A stretch of 64,000 nt of DNA, taken from contig NZ_PISM01000014.1 in the NCBI RefSeq assembly GCF_002929225.1, positions 1 through 64,000 on the forward strand, written 5' to 3'. This document shows, piece after piece, positions 27,415-36,737 of the stretch. The notes beneath the pieces are model-generated. The model saw nothing but the letters and a program-made list of their open reading frames with translations. It was not told where the DNA came from and did not search any database. This stretch comes from Stutzerimonas kunmingensis (GTDB lineage: Bacteria; Pseudomonadota; Gammaproteobacteria; Pseudomonadales; Pseudomonadaceae). Each line of letters opens with the position of its first letter. Positions within the stretch are counted from its first letter, which is position 1. Made by a program: the position numbers and the translations under genes.

Positions 27415-27490
27415 GGCTGATTAGCTCAGCTGGGAGAGCACCTGCATCACACGCAGGGGGTCGGCGGTTCGATCCCGTCATCAGCCACCA
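27415..27490 (+). tRNA. tRNA-Val (CAC)
   Basis: 76 nt, CCA encoded. Acceptor GGCTGAT/ATCAGCC, D-arm TAGCTCAGCTGGGAGAGC, T-arm GGCGGTTCGATCCCGTC. The anticodon stem CCTGC/GCAGG encloses the loop ATCACAC, giving anticodon CAC, which reads GUG. Residue 32 is A, where a pyrimidine is usual. Confidence 0.93.
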
Positions 27491-27527
27491 ACCTTTGTGA
27501 GATTTCGGACGAAAGTCCGGCCGACGC

Positions 27528-27604
27528 GCAGCGGTAGTTCAGTCGGTTAGAATACCGGCCTGTCACGCCGGGGGTCGCGGGTTCGAGTCCCGTCCGCTGC
27601 GCCA
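27528..27604 (+). tRNA. tRNA-Asp (GTC)
   Basis: 77 nt, CCA encoded. Acceptor GCAGCGG/CCGCTGC, anticodon stem-loop CCGGCCTGTCACGCCGG with anticodon GTC, T-arm GCGGGTTCGAGTCCCGT. It lies 37 bp after tRNA-Val on the same transcript. Confidence 0.96.
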
Positions 27605-27645
27605 TATCCCTCTGCTCACTTCCTTTAGAAGTGATGAGACAAGAG

Positions 27646-27670
27646 AAGCTGCCCAAGGGCAGCTTTTTTT
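27646..27670 (+). terminator. Terminator of the tRNA operon
   Basis: Stem AAGCTGCCC/GGGCAGCTT followed by a run of T. Confidence 0.9.
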
Positions 27671-27747
27671 GTGCCTGTCGAATAGCGATGTGATTGGTGA
27701 ATCCTGCACTATCCAATCGCCCGTGGGCGACCCGTTTCGGCGGAATC

Positions 27748-28584
27748 CTATGGCCTCTCGCATTTGCCAAACAGCGCGTCGCGCTCCGCTCCAGAGGCTG
27801 CGTTGGCAAAACCATCGAATCGTCCATGCTCGGCGATTGACCGAGCCGCCTGCAGAAAGCCGGCCCATGCCGCGCGTGCCAAGGCGCCGCCGACACTGAT
27901 GCGTCTGACGCCTAGGTCGGCGAGGTCCTGTACGGTCAGGTCGCTGTTCCAGCCAATCAGTACATTGACCGGCTTTGGCGAGACTGCCTCGATGACGGCG
28001 CTGATCTGCTCGCGGGTTCTCAGGCCTGGTGCGTACAGGCAGTCGGCGCCTGCATCGGCATAGGCTTTCAGGCGTGCAAGGGTGTCGTCGAGATCAGGCC
28101 GATCGACGAAGAAGTTCTCGGCGCGGCCAATCAGCAGTGTTTCGCCTCCGGTAGCGTCGATCGCCTCACGCGCGGCGCACATTCGTTCGGTGGCCTCGGC
28201 AAGCTCGCGCAACGGCTCGCGCGGGTCTCCTGTGGAGTCCTCGATGGAAATACCCGCGACGCCGGTTCCGACCGCCATGTGCACGCTTTCGGCCACGCCT
28301 TCGGGCGTATCGGCGTAGCCACTCTCGAAATCGGCGTTCACCGGCAGATGGGTGGCTTGGACCATGTAGCGCATATGGGCCAGGACCTCGTCCCGCGGCA
28401 TCTGTCCGTCGGCGCGGGCGCACGACCAGGCGTAGCCGGAGCTGGTCGTCGCCAACGCCTTGAAACCGAGACTTGCGAGGACGCTCGCACTGCCGGCATC
28501 CCAGGGGTTGGGCAGGACGAAGCAGCCCGACTGGTGCAGCGCACGAAAAGCGGCACGTTTTTGCGACACGCTGGGATGGACCAT
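27748..28584 (-). CDS. Isocitrate lyase/PEP mutase-family protein
   Basis: A 278-residue TIM-barrel enzyme of the PEP mutase/isocitrate lyase superfamily, which makes or breaks C-C or C-P bonds next to a carboxylate. It has FVLPNPWDAGSA and FKALATTSSGYAWS near the N-terminus, metal-binding acidic residues in VNADFESGY and the ISIEDS motif. The C-terminal CLYAPGL is typical of the oxaloacetate decarboxylase-like group. ATG at 28584 follows AGGAGGG on the minus strand; earlier in-frame starts are discarded. Exact reaction unknown. It is divergent from ltaE with a 342-bp interval. Confidence 0.85.
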   Translation of the reverse strand: MVHPSVSQKRAAFRALHQSGCFVLPNPWDAGSASVLASLGFKALATTSSGYAWSCARADGQMPRDEVLAHMRYMVQATHLPVNADFESGYADTPEGVAESVHMAVGTGVAGISIEDSTGDPREPLRELAEATERMCAAREAIDATGGETLLIGRAENFFVDRPDLDDTLARLKAYADAGADCLYAPGLRTREQISAVIEAVSPKPVNVLIGWNSDLTVQDLADLGVRRISVGGALARAAWAGFLQAARSIAEHGRFDGFANAASGAERDALFGKCERP

Positions 28585-28926
28585 GAACCCTCCTGGTTGG
28601 TGAGATGGGTGGGGCACGACGCATTCGCCGCCGCGCGTCGTCAAAGACTAGATGGGATTCAGCGTGCCGTGGTTTTCAGAACACGCGCTGCAGGGTGCCA
28701 CAGCGTTACTGAATTTCCCTGTGGGCGACCGTGAAATGTGCCGCCGTGATATCCGCGCTGGGCGCTTCGCTGTGCTAAGACGTTGCGTGGAGGCTGACGA
28801 GGGCGGGGCGGCGCCGGCATCACCCCGTACATGCTCGCCTGACACTCCGTTTGCGCTCGCGTGTCCGGGCTTCTACAGCGTAACGTGCAGCCACCAACCG
28901 CCCGGCAATGCCATAACGAGGATTTG
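28585..28926. other. 342-bp interval without a supported gene
   Basis: This interval separates the divergent PEP mutase-family gene and ltaE. The only open frames are short, lack ribosome-binding sites and have untypical composition. No tRNA, terminator or strong promoter consensus is apparent; it presumably holds the two divergent promoters. Confidence 0.5.
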
Positions 28927-29973
28927 ATGACGACCGACAAGCAGCAATTTGCCAGCGACAACTATTCCGGCATCTGCCCTGAAGCCTGGGAAGCCATGGC
29001 GAGGGCGAACCAAGGCCACGACAGGGCGTACGGCGACGACCAATGGACAGCCCGCGCGGCTGATCACTTCCGCGCACTGTTCGAGACCGACTGCGAGGTG
29101 TTCTTCGCCTTCAACGGTACAGCGGCCAATTCCCTGGCGTTGTCGTCCCTTTGCCAGAGCTACCACAGCGTGATCTGCGCCGACATCGCCCACGTCGAGA
29201 CGGACGAATGCGGCGCGCCGGAGTTCTTCTCCAACGGCTCCAAGCTGCTGCTCGGCAGGACCGAGCAGGGCAAGCTGACGCCTGCTGCCATTCGCGAGAT
29301 CGCGCTGAAGCGCAAGGACATCCATTACCCCAAGCCACGCGTGGTCAGCCTGACCCAGGCCACGGAAGTCGGTACCGTCTACCAGTCCGCCGAGCTGCGT
29401 GCCATCAGCGACACCTGCAAGGACCTCGGGCTGCACCTGCACATGGACGGCGCGCGCTTTGCCAATGCCTGCGCTCACCTGGGCATGTCGCCCGCCGAAC
29501 TGAGCTGGAAAGCCGGCGTCGATGTGCTCTGTTTCGGTGGCACCAAGAACGGCATGGCGGTCGGTGAGGCCATCCTGTTCTTCAATCGCGAACTGGCCAC
29601 CGATTTCGAGTACCGCTGCAAGCAGGCTGGCCAGCTTGCCTCCAAGATGCGATTTCTGTCGGCACCGTGGGTCGGGCTTCTGGAAAACGGCGCCTGGCTC
29701 AGGTACGCCGAACACGCCAACCGTTGTGCCCAGCTGCTGGCCGAGTTGATTCAACCGTTGCCTGGCGTCGAGTTGATGTTTCCGGTGCAGGCCAATGGCG
29801 TCTTCGTCAGCCTGCCGCCATCGGCACTGGAGGCGCTCAGGAACCGCGGCTGGATGTTCTACACCTTCATCGGCGTCGGCGGTGCGCGCTTCATGTGCTC
29901 GTGGGACACCAGCGAAGCGCGGGTACGCCAGCTGGCCGATGACATACGCGCGGCCGTAACCGACGCCCTGTAG
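28927..29973 (+). CDS. ltaE: Low-specificity L-threonine aldolase
   Basis: A 348-residue PLP enzyme cleaving L-threonine or allo-threonine to glycine and acetaldehyde. FASDNYSGICPEAWEAM at the N-terminus, the THXE-like AHVETDECGAPEFF segment, the HMDGARFANA motif and the PLP lysine in CFGGTKNGMAVGEA identify the family. ATG at 28927 follows GAGG; a longer frame from 28861 adds an atypical extension. It is a single-gene unit as far as can be seen. Confidence 0.92.
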   Translation: MTTDKQQFASDNYSGICPEAWEAMARANQGHDRAYGDDQWTARAADHFRALFETDCEVFFAFNGTAANSLALSSLCQSYHSVICADIAHVETDECGAPEFFSNGSKLLLGRTEQGKLTPAAIREIALKRKDIHYPKPRVVSLTQATEVGTVYQSAELRAISDTCKDLGLHLHMDGARFANACAHLGMSPAELSWKAGVDVLCFGGTKNGMAVGEAILFFNRELATDFEYRCKQAGQLASKMRFLSAPWVGLLENGAWLRYAEHANRCAQLLAELIQPLPGVELMFPVQANGVFVSLPPSALEALRNRGWMFYTFIGVGGARFMCSWDTSEARVRQLADDIRAAVTDAL

Positions 29974-30076
29974 CTGCCGACGATGTGCCCGCTCGCGAAG
30001 TGGCCTCGGCAATACGCGGGCAGCGGCTACTGAGCGCTGCTCATTTGGATAAGGTTGGACGAGCACTGTCGTGAGG

Positions 30077-30985
30077 TTAGATGCTGGCTTGCTCGAGCAA
30101 GGCGCGGCGGAACGCCTGTGCCACAGGCCCGAGTGGCTCATCCAGCCGGTGCGCCAGGTAGGCTTCGGATTGCACCCCGCTGTTTCTACCAAGGTCGGGA
30201 ATGGCGACGCGCGCCAGTCGCGCTGAAGCCAGATCCTCCTCAACCAGCCATGCCGGGAGCCGTCCCCAGCCGAGTCCGGCGCGAATCAGTGCGACCTTCG
30301 CTTCCTGGGTATTCACCCAACAGGTGAAGGGCGACAGAACGCCGAATGAGCGGCCCTCGGAGAGTGGCGTGGGATCGGCAAGCACGATCTGCAGATGGCC
30401 GGCGAGATCCGGCACGCCGAGTGGCGCACTGCTGCCGAGTTCGGCCAGCGGATGATCGCTGCGTACGACGGCAATCTGCGCAATCGAGCCAATCGCCTCC
30501 AGCGCCAGCCGGGGATTGCGAAAATCCTCGCCGACGATGATCGCGAGCGTGCAGCGACTCTCATCCAGCGCTGCGATGGGGCCGCCCAGGGCCTGTGACT
30601 CCAGGCGAAAGCTGGTGGAAGGAAATTCGACGCTGGCCCGGGTAATGGCGAGCGCCACCGATTCGATCGGAAACAGCGTATCCACCACCAGGGTCAGTTC
30701 CAGCTCGACACCCGCACCCAGCGCCCGCGCCCGAGCACGCATGGCGTCGGCGCGCAGTAGGATGTCGCGTGCGTGGGCCAGCAGTGCCTGACCTTCCTGA
30801 GTGAGGACGGGGCGGTAGCCGCTGCGATCAAACAGCTGCAGGCCCAGTTCCGTCTCCAGGTTCGCGATGGCATGGCTGATGGCCGATTGCACGCGTAGCA
30901 GCCGTGCCGCGCCGGATCGAAAGCTGCCGCTGTCGGCCACAGTTACGAACGTACGAATCTGATCCAGTGTCATGCCATCGAGCAT
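30077..30985 (-). CDS. LysR-type regulator divergent from wrbA
   Basis: A 302-residue LysR-type regulator. The helix-turn-helix covers residues 5-60 (LDQIRTFVTVADSGSFRSGAARLLRVQSAISHAIANLE); residues 90-295 form the effector-binding domain. The ATG at 30985 has GGAG six bases upstream on the minus strand; other in-frame ATG codons at 30997 and 30973 are less well supported. It is divergent from wrbA and the MFS gene with a 101-bp interval containing a TGAT-N9-ATCA dyad, so it most likely controls that pair, perhaps in response to a quinone or electrophile (inference). Confidence 0.88.
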   Translation of the reverse strand: MLDGMTLDQIRTFVTVADSGSFRSGAARLLRVQSAISHAIANLETELGLQLFDRSGYRPVLTQEGQALLAHARDILLRADAMRARARALGAGVELELTLVVDTLFPIESVALAITRASVEFPSTSFRLESQALGGPIAALDESRCTLAIIVGEDFRNPRLALEAIGSIAQIAVVRSDHPLAELGSSAPLGVPDLAGHLQIVLADPTPLSEGRSFGVLSPFTCWVNTQEAKVALIRAGLGWGRLPAWLVEEDLASARLARVAIPDLGRNSGVQSEAYLAHRLDEPLGPVAQAFRRALLEQASI

Positions 30986-31006
30986 GATCTGCTCCATAGA
31001 TCGAGT

Positions 31007-31023
31007 TGATCGAAATTTAATCA
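31007..31023. promoter_or_regulatory. Candidate LysR operator, TGAT-N9-ATCA
   Basis: An inverted repeat with an AT-rich centre (CGAAATTTA) in the 101-bp interval between the divergent LysR gene and wrbA. It has the T-N11-A geometry within it. A neighbouring GATCGA copy (30999-31004) may be a second half-site. Confidence 0.4.
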
Positions 31024-31086
31024 CTCTGCGAGAGCGTTTTTAGTCATTAGCCTGGCTCCAGTCAATGCCATTGGAGGACTGCAGCA

Positions 31087-31713
31087 ATGACGAACGTACT
31101 GGTGCTCTATTACTCATCCTATGGGCATGTCGAAGCACTTGCCGATGCCGTCGCCGAGGGCGCACGCGAAGCGGGCGCGTTGGCAGACGTCAAACGGGTG
31201 CCCGAACTCGTTCCGCAAGAGGTCGCGCAGAATGCGGGGTACAAGATGGACCAGCCCGCGGATACGGCGACCGTGGCGGAACTGCCGAACTACGACGCCA
31301 TCGTGATCGGCACGCCGACGCGTTTCGGCAACATGGCCGCGCAGATGAAGAACTTCCTCGATCGATGTGGCGGGCTATGGGCCGAGGACCGGCTGGTCGG
31401 CAAGGTGGGCAGCGTGTTCACCTCGACCGGCAGCCAGCACGGGGGCCAGGAAAGCACGATTCTCGCGACGCACACCGTACTGCTTCATCTGGGGATGGTT
31501 GTGGTCGGGCTGCCGTACAGCTTCAAGGGGCAGCTGCGGATGGATGCCATAACCGGTGGCACGCCCTATGGCGCCTCGACACTGGCCGATGACGGCAGCG
31601 GCGGTGACCGCCAGCCGAGCGAAAATGAACTGCAGGGCGCCCGTTACCAAGGCAGGCACGTCGCTCGCGTGGCCGCCGCACTCGCCGCCAACCCGGTCGG
31701 GGTGCCGGAATGA
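31087..31713 (+). CDS. wrbA: NAD(P)H:quinone oxidoreductase WrbA
   Basis: A 208-residue flavodoxin-fold FMN enzyme that reduces quinones by two electrons and so avoids semiquinone radicals. The phosphate loop [14 protein letters not shown] is at residues 8-21; the FMN/NADH motif [18 protein letters not shown] and the [13 protein letters not shown] segment are canonical. TGGAGGACTGCAGCA precedes the ATG. The last codon overlaps the MFS gene (ATGA), implying a two-gene operon under the divergent LysR protein. Confidence 0.95.
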   Translation: MTNVLVLYYSSYGHVEALADAVAEGAREAGALADVKRVPELVPQEVAQNAGYKMDQPADTATVAELPNYDAIVIGTPTRFGNMAAQMKNFLDRCGGLWAEDRLVGKVGSVFTSTGSQHGGQESTILATHTVLLHLGMVVVGLPYSFKGQLRMDAITGGTPYGASTLADDGSGGDRQPSENELQGARYQGRHVARVAAALAANPVGVPE

Positions 31714-32939
31714 ATGTCGCCCGGCAGCTCCGCGCGAGGCTGGTCGTCTGGATCGTGCTCGGCTGCGGGATCGTGGCGGCTTTGCACTTGGGCAAGGCTG
31801 CCATTGCCACGCCGTTGCTACAGGCGGACCTTGGGGTCGATCTCGCCGAGGCCGGCTGGCTGACCGGCATATTCGCGGTGCTCGGCTTGCTTGGGGGTGC
31901 GGCGGCCGGTGCGGTGGTGGCAGCAGTCGGAGATCGGCGGTCCCTGCTGCTGGGGCTCGGGGTAACCGCGGTTGCCGGCGTCGCGGGCGCCGCCGCGCCG
32001 TCATTCGCGCTGCTGCTGATTTCCCGGCTGCTGGAAGGACTCGGATTCCTGCTCATCATCGTCGCCGGGCCGGCGATTCTGGAACGCCTGACGACCGGCG
32101 CTGCGCGGGACAGCGCCTTCTCGCTGTGGAGTTGCTTCATGCCGAGCGGGATGGCGCTGGCCATGGTCGCCGGGCCGCTGTTCCAGACATGGCAGGGATT
32201 GTGGTGGACGGGTTCGGCGGTGGCGGTAATCGCCGCGGTGGCGGTGGGCTGCTGCATACCCGCTGGCGTTTCGTCTGGCATACCCGGACGGCTACTGGGA
32301 AATATTCGGCGCGTGCTGTTTTCCCGAGCCAGCGTTTTGCTGGCGGTTGGTTTCGCGCTGTACAGCCTGATGTTCTTCGCCCTGTTCAGCTTTCTGCCGG
32401 TTCTGCTGATGGAGCGTATGGATATCTCATATCGGAGTGCGGGGCTGTTGAGCGCACTGGCCAGTGTGGTCAATGTCAGCGGCAACCTTGCTGCTGGCTA
32501 TCTGCTCACGCGCGGCGCCGGGCGTGGTTCGCTGATCCTGTTTGCCAGCGGCGTCATGGGGGCGTCCGGGATAGGCATATTCCTGGGTTGGTTCGAACCG
32601 CAGGCGACCTTCCTGCTGTGCCTGCTGTTTTCAGCCGTGGGTGGGTTGATCCCGGCCACGCTGCTGGCATCCGCACCGTTGGCTGCGCGGGAGACTTTCC
32701 TCGTTCCAATTGCTGTCGGCCTGATGATGCAGGGCAGCAATCTGGGACAACTGCTAGGCCCGGTAGTGGTCGGCGGCGTGACCGCGGCTTTCGGTTGGAG
32801 CGCCGCCGGCCCGGTCGTGTTGCTTGCGGCGCTGGCCGCTGGCGTGACTGCGCTTCTTTTGCCAGCAGCACTGCAGCGCAGCGAGCCGGCGAAGGAGGGT
32901 AGCCCTGAGCGTTCCAGAAGCGGCGACGTCCAGTGCTGA
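31710..32939 (+). CDS. MFS transporter
   Basis: A 409-residue major-facilitator exporter or importer with about 12 membrane spans. The loop between spans 2 and 3 carries [14 protein letters not shown], a shortened version of the MFS motif A. The start overlaps the wrbA stop by 4 bp, so both are translated together and the substrate may be connected to quinone or electrophile stress. CynX/NimT-like proteins are a possible family, but the substrate cannot be inferred. The C-terminal cytoplasmic tail ([12 protein letters not shown]) is short and polar. Confidence 0.85.
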   Translation: MNVARQLRARLVVWIVLGCGIVAALHLGKAAIATPLLQADLGVDLAEAGWLTGIFAVLGLLGGAAAGAVVAAVGDRRSLLLGLGVTAVAGVAGAAAPSFALLLISRLLEGLGFLLIIVAGPAILERLTTGAARDSAFSLWSCFMPSGMALAMVAGPLFQTWQGLWWTGSAVAVIAAVAVGCCIPAGVSSGIPGRLLGNIRRVLFSRASVLLAVGFALYSLMFFALFSFLPVLLMERMDISYRSAGLLSALASVVNVSGNLAAGYLLTRGAGRGSLILFASGVMGASGIGIFLGWFEPQATFLLCLLFSAVGGLIPATLLASAPLAARETFLVPIAVGLMMQGSNLGQLLGPVVVGGVTAAFGWSAAGPVVLLAALAAGVTALLLPAALQRSEPAKEGSPERSRSGDVQC

Positions 32940-33192
32940 TCCGATGCGTGCCGAGCCGCGCTTGGATAGCAGACACCATGGCAGAACAGGATGAGGCGAT
33001 CCGGTGCCCTGAAATGGGGCTCGGCTGTGACCGGTACGTCACATTATGGTGCGCGGTTCCTGGCCGGAGGCGGGACGAGGGCTCGAAGGGTGGCCATGTG
33101 CCATCCATGGAGCGTTTCTTGCTGCGCATAGGTTTTCTGCCTTTCCTGCAGACCTCCGGGCGGCAGCCTCAACATTGTCGCGGCTCCGGGTC

Positions 33193-35358
33193 ATGCAGGA
33201 TAACCACTTCAAGCCCAGATCAATGACCCAAGAACTCTCTGCCAGAACCAACCGCCGGAGCAGTCTGCTCACCTGTGAGGTGCTGGACCGCTCGCGTGTG
33301 CTCGACACGCTGGTCAACAACCTCGAAGGCATGGCCTACCGCTGCCGCAACGACGCGCCCTGGACGATGATCTTCGTCAGTCAGGGCTCGCAAGGCTTGT
33401 GCGGCTACAGTGCTGCGGATCTGGTCGACGACAACGGCATCTCATGGGGCCGGATCACCCATCCGGATGACCGGCTTCGCGTCCGCCGCTGCATCGATAA
33501 TGCTGTCGCCGGAATGGGGCGATTCACCGTGCATTACCGGATCCGCACCGCCGCGGGGAACCTCAAATGGGTCATCGAGCGCGGCGTCGCGGTGCCCGAT
33601 GAGCAGGGCGAGATCGTGGTGGAGGGCTTCATCGAGGACATCACCGCCCAGAAGGCAGTGCTCGAAGCGCTGGAGCAGGCCGAACTGCGTTATCGCAGCA
33701 TCTTCGAGAACGCTTCGGAGGGCATTTTCCAGTCCACCCGCGATGGCCGCTATCTGGCCGCGAATCCTGCGTTGGCGCGCATTTACGGATACGACAGTGC
33801 ATCCGAGCTGGTGGCCGATCTCGCTGACATAGAGCGTCGCCTGTACGTCGAGGGTGGGCGTCGCGAAGTGTTCTGCCAGCTGATGGAGCAACAGGGCGAG
33901 GTGCTCAACTTCGAGTCTGAGGTCTATCGGCGCGACGGCACACGCATCTGGATATCCGAGAACGCGCACGTGGTGCGAGGCGCCAGCGGCGAGTTCATCT
34001 GCTACGAAGGCACCGTGCAGGACATCTCCGAGCGCAAGCATTATCAGCAGCAGCTCGAACGTCAGGCCAACCATGATCTGCTGACCGGCCTGCCCAATCG
34101 CATCCTGCTCAACGACCGCATCGAGCAGGGCCTGGCCCGTGCGGCTCGCCTGGGCTACTACCTGACGCTGGTATTCATCGACCTGGACAACTTCAAGTTC
34201 ATCAACGACGGTCTCGGGCATGTCGCTGGTGACGAGCTGCTCAAGAGTATTGCGGCGCGGCTGGCCGGTAGTCTGCGCAGCTCCGACACCGTGGCGCGGG
34301 TCGGTGGGGATGAATTCGTGCTGGTGCTCAGCGATCACTACCGCATCAGCACAGTGATCTCGTTATTGGAGCGTGTGCTGAACGAAATCCGCCGGCCGGT
34401 CATGCTCGCCGGTCGCGAGTTTCAGGTCGGCGCCAGCCTGGGTGTGGCGATGTTCCCCGACGACGGCGAGGATGCGCAAAGCTTGCTCAAACACGCCGAT
34501 ATCGCCATGTACGCGGCGAAGAAGCGTGGGCGCAACAATTTCCAGTTCTTCACCCACGATCTCAACCGGATCGCCGATGAGCGTCTGAATCTCGAGGCCG
34601 CCATGCGCGTGGCGCTGGAGCGCAACGAGTTGTCGGTGCACTACCAGCCGAAGGTCGATGCGACGCGGCAGATTGTCGGTGTCGAGGCGCTGGCGCGCTG
34701 GACCCACGCGGAGCTGGGGGTGATAGGGCCGGATCGCTTCATCCCGGTGGCGGAGGAGAGCGGGCTGATCATGCCGCTGACCCTGGCCATCCTGCGTCGC
34801 GCCTTCACCGATGCGCGGCAATGGAACGAGGGACGCGGCACGCCGCTGCTGATTGCGGTGAACCTGTCACCGCTGCTGTTTCTTGGCGACGATGTGGTCG
34901 AACGCATCCTCGCGGTGCTCGACGAAATAGGGCTGCCGCCGACCCAGGTGGAGCTGGAAATCACCGAAACGGTATTCCTCGGAGACGGCACCCGTGCGGT
35001 TTCCATCCTGGCCGAGTTCAAGGCGCGGGGCTTTCGCTTGGCGATGGACGATTTCGGTACCGGCTACTCGGCGCTCAGCTATCTGCGGCGTTTTCCGCTG
35101 GACATCATCAAGATCGATCGATCGCTGGTCACCGGACTCGAACAGGAGGAGGAAGTGGCGATGATCGCTCGTGCCGCCATTTCGCTGGGCAAGAGCCTGC
35201 ACAAGACGGTGGTGGCCGAAGGGGTCGAGAACGCCGCGCAGTTCGATTTCCTGCGTCGCAACGGTTGCGACGAGTTCCAGGGCTACCTGCTCTCACGCCC
35301 GCTGCCGGCGGCGCAGATCACCGCATTGCTTGCGGACGGCGGCGTGATCCGCTTCTAG
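33193..35358 (+). CDS. PAS-PAS-GGDEF-EAL cyclic-di-GMP enzyme
   Basis: A 721-residue soluble signalling protein. Two PAS domains with PAC motifs lie at about residues 35-155 and 165-285. The GGDEF domain (about 290-455) has an intact RVGGDEFVL active site and an RxxD inhibitory site (RSSD) five residues upstream. The EAL domain (about 465-715) keeps the catalytic residues: VEALARW, LEITETVF, DDFGTGYS and KIDRSL, TVVAEGVE. Either synthesis or hydrolysis of c-di-GMP is therefore possible. The start is uncertain: ATG at 33193 is used, ATG at 33223 is an alternative and neither has a good ribosome-binding site. Confidence 0.88.
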   Translation: MQDNHFKPRSMTQELSARTNRRSSLLTCEVLDRSRVLDTLVNNLEGMAYRCRNDAPWTMIFVSQGSQGLCGYSAADLVDDNGISWGRITHPDDRLRVRRCIDNAVAGMGRFTVHYRIRTAAGNLKWVIERGVAVPDEQGEIVVEGFIEDITAQKAVLEALEQAELRYRSIFENASEGIFQSTRDGRYLAANPALARIYGYDSASELVADLADIERRLYVEGGRREVFCQLMEQQGEVLNFESEVYRRDGTRIWISENAHVVRGASGEFICYEGTVQDISERKHYQQQLERQANHDLLTGLPNRILLNDRIEQGLARAARLGYYLTLVFIDLDNFKFINDGLGHVAGDELLKSIAARLAGSLRSSDTVARVGGDEFVLVLSDHYRISTVISLLERVLNEIRRPVMLAGREFQVGASLGVAMFPDDGEDAQSLLKHADIAMYAAKKRGRNNFQFFTHDLNRIADERLNLEAAMRVALERNELSVHYQPKVDATRQIVGVEALARWTHAELGVIGPDRFIPVAEESGLIMPLTLAILRRAFTDARQWNEGRGTPLLIAVNLSPLLFLGDDVVERILAVLDEIGLPPTQVELEITETVFLGDGTRAVSILAEFKARGFRLAMDDFGTGYSALSYLRRFPLDIIKIDRSLVTGLEQEEEVAMIARAAISLGKSLHKTVVAEGVENAAQFDFLRRNGCDEFQGYLLSRPLPAAQITALLADGGVIRF

Positions 35359-35684
35359 CTGTCGCCGGGGATGGCGCCGTTCTGCCAGAGCTGCATCAGT
35401 TCCTGTGGCGCTCGGTCCTCGGCGATCTGCAGGATCAGTTCGGCGTCGGTGTCCTCGCGTCGGTAGTGCAGTTCGACCCGGAAGAAGCGCTGATCGCCGG
35501 CACCGACGTTCTTGCTGGCGACCGGCAGGCAGCGTTCGACCACCGAGCAGAGGCCGCGGCGCTGCTCTGCGTCGCAGTCGGCGAATTCGATCTGCCGGGG
35601 TCGCGCCAGGCTTGGCGCCGCGACGAAACCGCCCTGGCGCGATACGCGCAACGAGGTTTCCGGTCCCAGTGCTGGCATCTTCAT
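35355..35684 (-). CDS. Emfourin-like M4 protease inhibitor
   Basis: A 109-residue cytoplasmic protein that resembles emfourin, the slow tight-binding inhibitor of the protealysin-like M4 protease. The N-terminal SLRVSRQGGFVAAPSL segment and the mid-region FFRVELHYRRED followed by LILQIAEDRAPQELMQLW fit that family. It follows the protease gene by 9 bp in the same direction, the genetic arrangement known for protealysin/emfourin in Serratia. Its 3' end overlaps the stop region of the convergent GGDEF-EAL gene by 4 bp. It has no signal peptide. Confidence 0.75.
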   Translation of the reverse strand: MKMPALGPETSLRVSRQGGFVAAPSLARPRQIEFADCDAEQRRGLCSVVERCLPVASKNVGAGDQRFFRVELHYRREDTDAELILQIAEDRAPQELMQLWQNGAIPGDS

Positions 35685-35693
35685 CCTGCCTCC

Positions 35694-36737
35694 TCAGCGC
35701 AGTGCTACGCCCACTGACGTCCAGACTTCATACAGCGCCTGAACTTGAGGCGACTGACGACCGAACAGCTGCGCCGCGTGGTTCAGCGTCACACCGGCGA
35801 AGGTTGCGAAGTCCGCATCATTGGGCAGTTGTGGATCACAGATGGTGGCGTACCAGATTCGTCCGGCCTGCTCCCAGGCGTAACCACCCAGCGCCATGGC
35901 CGCGAGGTAGAAGGCGCGGTTGGGAATGCCGGAGTTGAGATGCACGCCACCGTTGTCGTCGCGGGTCTCGATGAAGTCGCGCATGTGCGCAGGCTGCGGG
36001 TCGCGACCGAGCAGCGGATCGTCGTAGGCGCTGCCCGGGTTGGCCATGGAACGCAGGGCGACGCCGTTGACCTTGTCGGTCAGCAGCTCGGCGCCGACCA
36101 GCCAGTCGGCCTCCGCCGCGGTCTGGCCGAGCGCGTGCTGTTTGGTCAGCACGCCGAACACGTCCGACACTGATTCGTTGAGCGCTCCTGGCTGGTTGAA
36201 ATAGACAAGCCCGGCTTCGCTCTCGATCAGGCCGTGGGTCAGTTCGTGGGCGACCACGTCCAGCGAGCGGGTGAAGCGCTGGAACAGCTCACCGTCGCCA
36301 TCGCCGAACACCATCTGCTCGCCGTTCCAGAAGGCGTTCTCGTAGCCCTGGCCGTAGTGCACGGTGCCGATCAACGGCATCCCCAGGTCATCGATCGAGT
36401 CGCGCTGGAAAACCTGCCAGAAGAATGTGTAGGTCGCGCCGAGCGCGTCGTAGGCTTCGTCCACCGCGGCGTCTCCGGAGGCCGGCTGACCTTCGCGACG
36501 TCGCAGGTTGCCCGGCAGCTGCATCTGCTGCTCGGCGTCATGGATTCGTCGTTGTGGGTGGCCGGGCGTGCGCAGCTCGCCAAGCTCGGCGATGGCTGTG
36601 GGTCGTGGTGGGCCGGGGTTGGGCAGCAGGCTCTGCACGTGGTGCAACGTCTGTTGAGCGCAGCCGCGCTGGTAGGGCGACCCGCGGTCGATGATGCGGT
36701 CGAGAATGTATGGCGGGATGAAGGTGTGAATCGGCAC
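35694..36737 (-). CDS. Protealysin-like M4 metalloprotease precursor
   Basis: A 347-residue thermolysin-family zinc protease. The short N-terminal propeptide begins HTFIPPYILDRI, the PPL motif of protealysin-like proteases, and there is no Sec signal peptide. The zinc site is HELTH at residues 164-168, with the third ligand in GALNESVSD some 20 residues later; the late histidine region VHLNSGIPNRAF is also conserved. GTG at 36737 follows GGAG at 8 bp and gives the PPL start; a longer frame from 36848 is improbable. An emfourin-type inhibitor is encoded immediately downstream. Similar enzymes cleave actin and act in bacterial competition or host entry. Confidence 0.88.
   Translation of the reverse strand: MPIHTFIPPYILDRIIDRGSPYQRGCAQQTLHHVQSLLPNPGPPRPTAIAELGELRTPGHPQRRIHDAEQQMQLPGNLRRREGQPASGDAAVDEAYDALGATYTFFWQVFQRDSIDDLGMPLIGTVHYGQGYENAFWNGEQMVFGDGDGELFQRFTRSLDVVAHELTHGLIESEAGLVYFNQPGALNESVSDVFGVLTKQHALGQTAAEADWLVGAELLTDKVNGVALRSMANPGSAYDDPLLGRDPQPAHMRDFIETRDDNGGVHLNSGIPNRAFYLAAMALGGYAWEQAGRIWYATICDPQLPNDADFATFAGVTLNHAAQLFGRQSPQVQALYEVWTSVGVALR

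Noticed and set aside
32940..33192. A small gene between the MFS gene and the GGDEF-EAL gene
   Set aside because: The open frames here have no ribosome-binding site and overlap the probable promoter region of the signalling gene.
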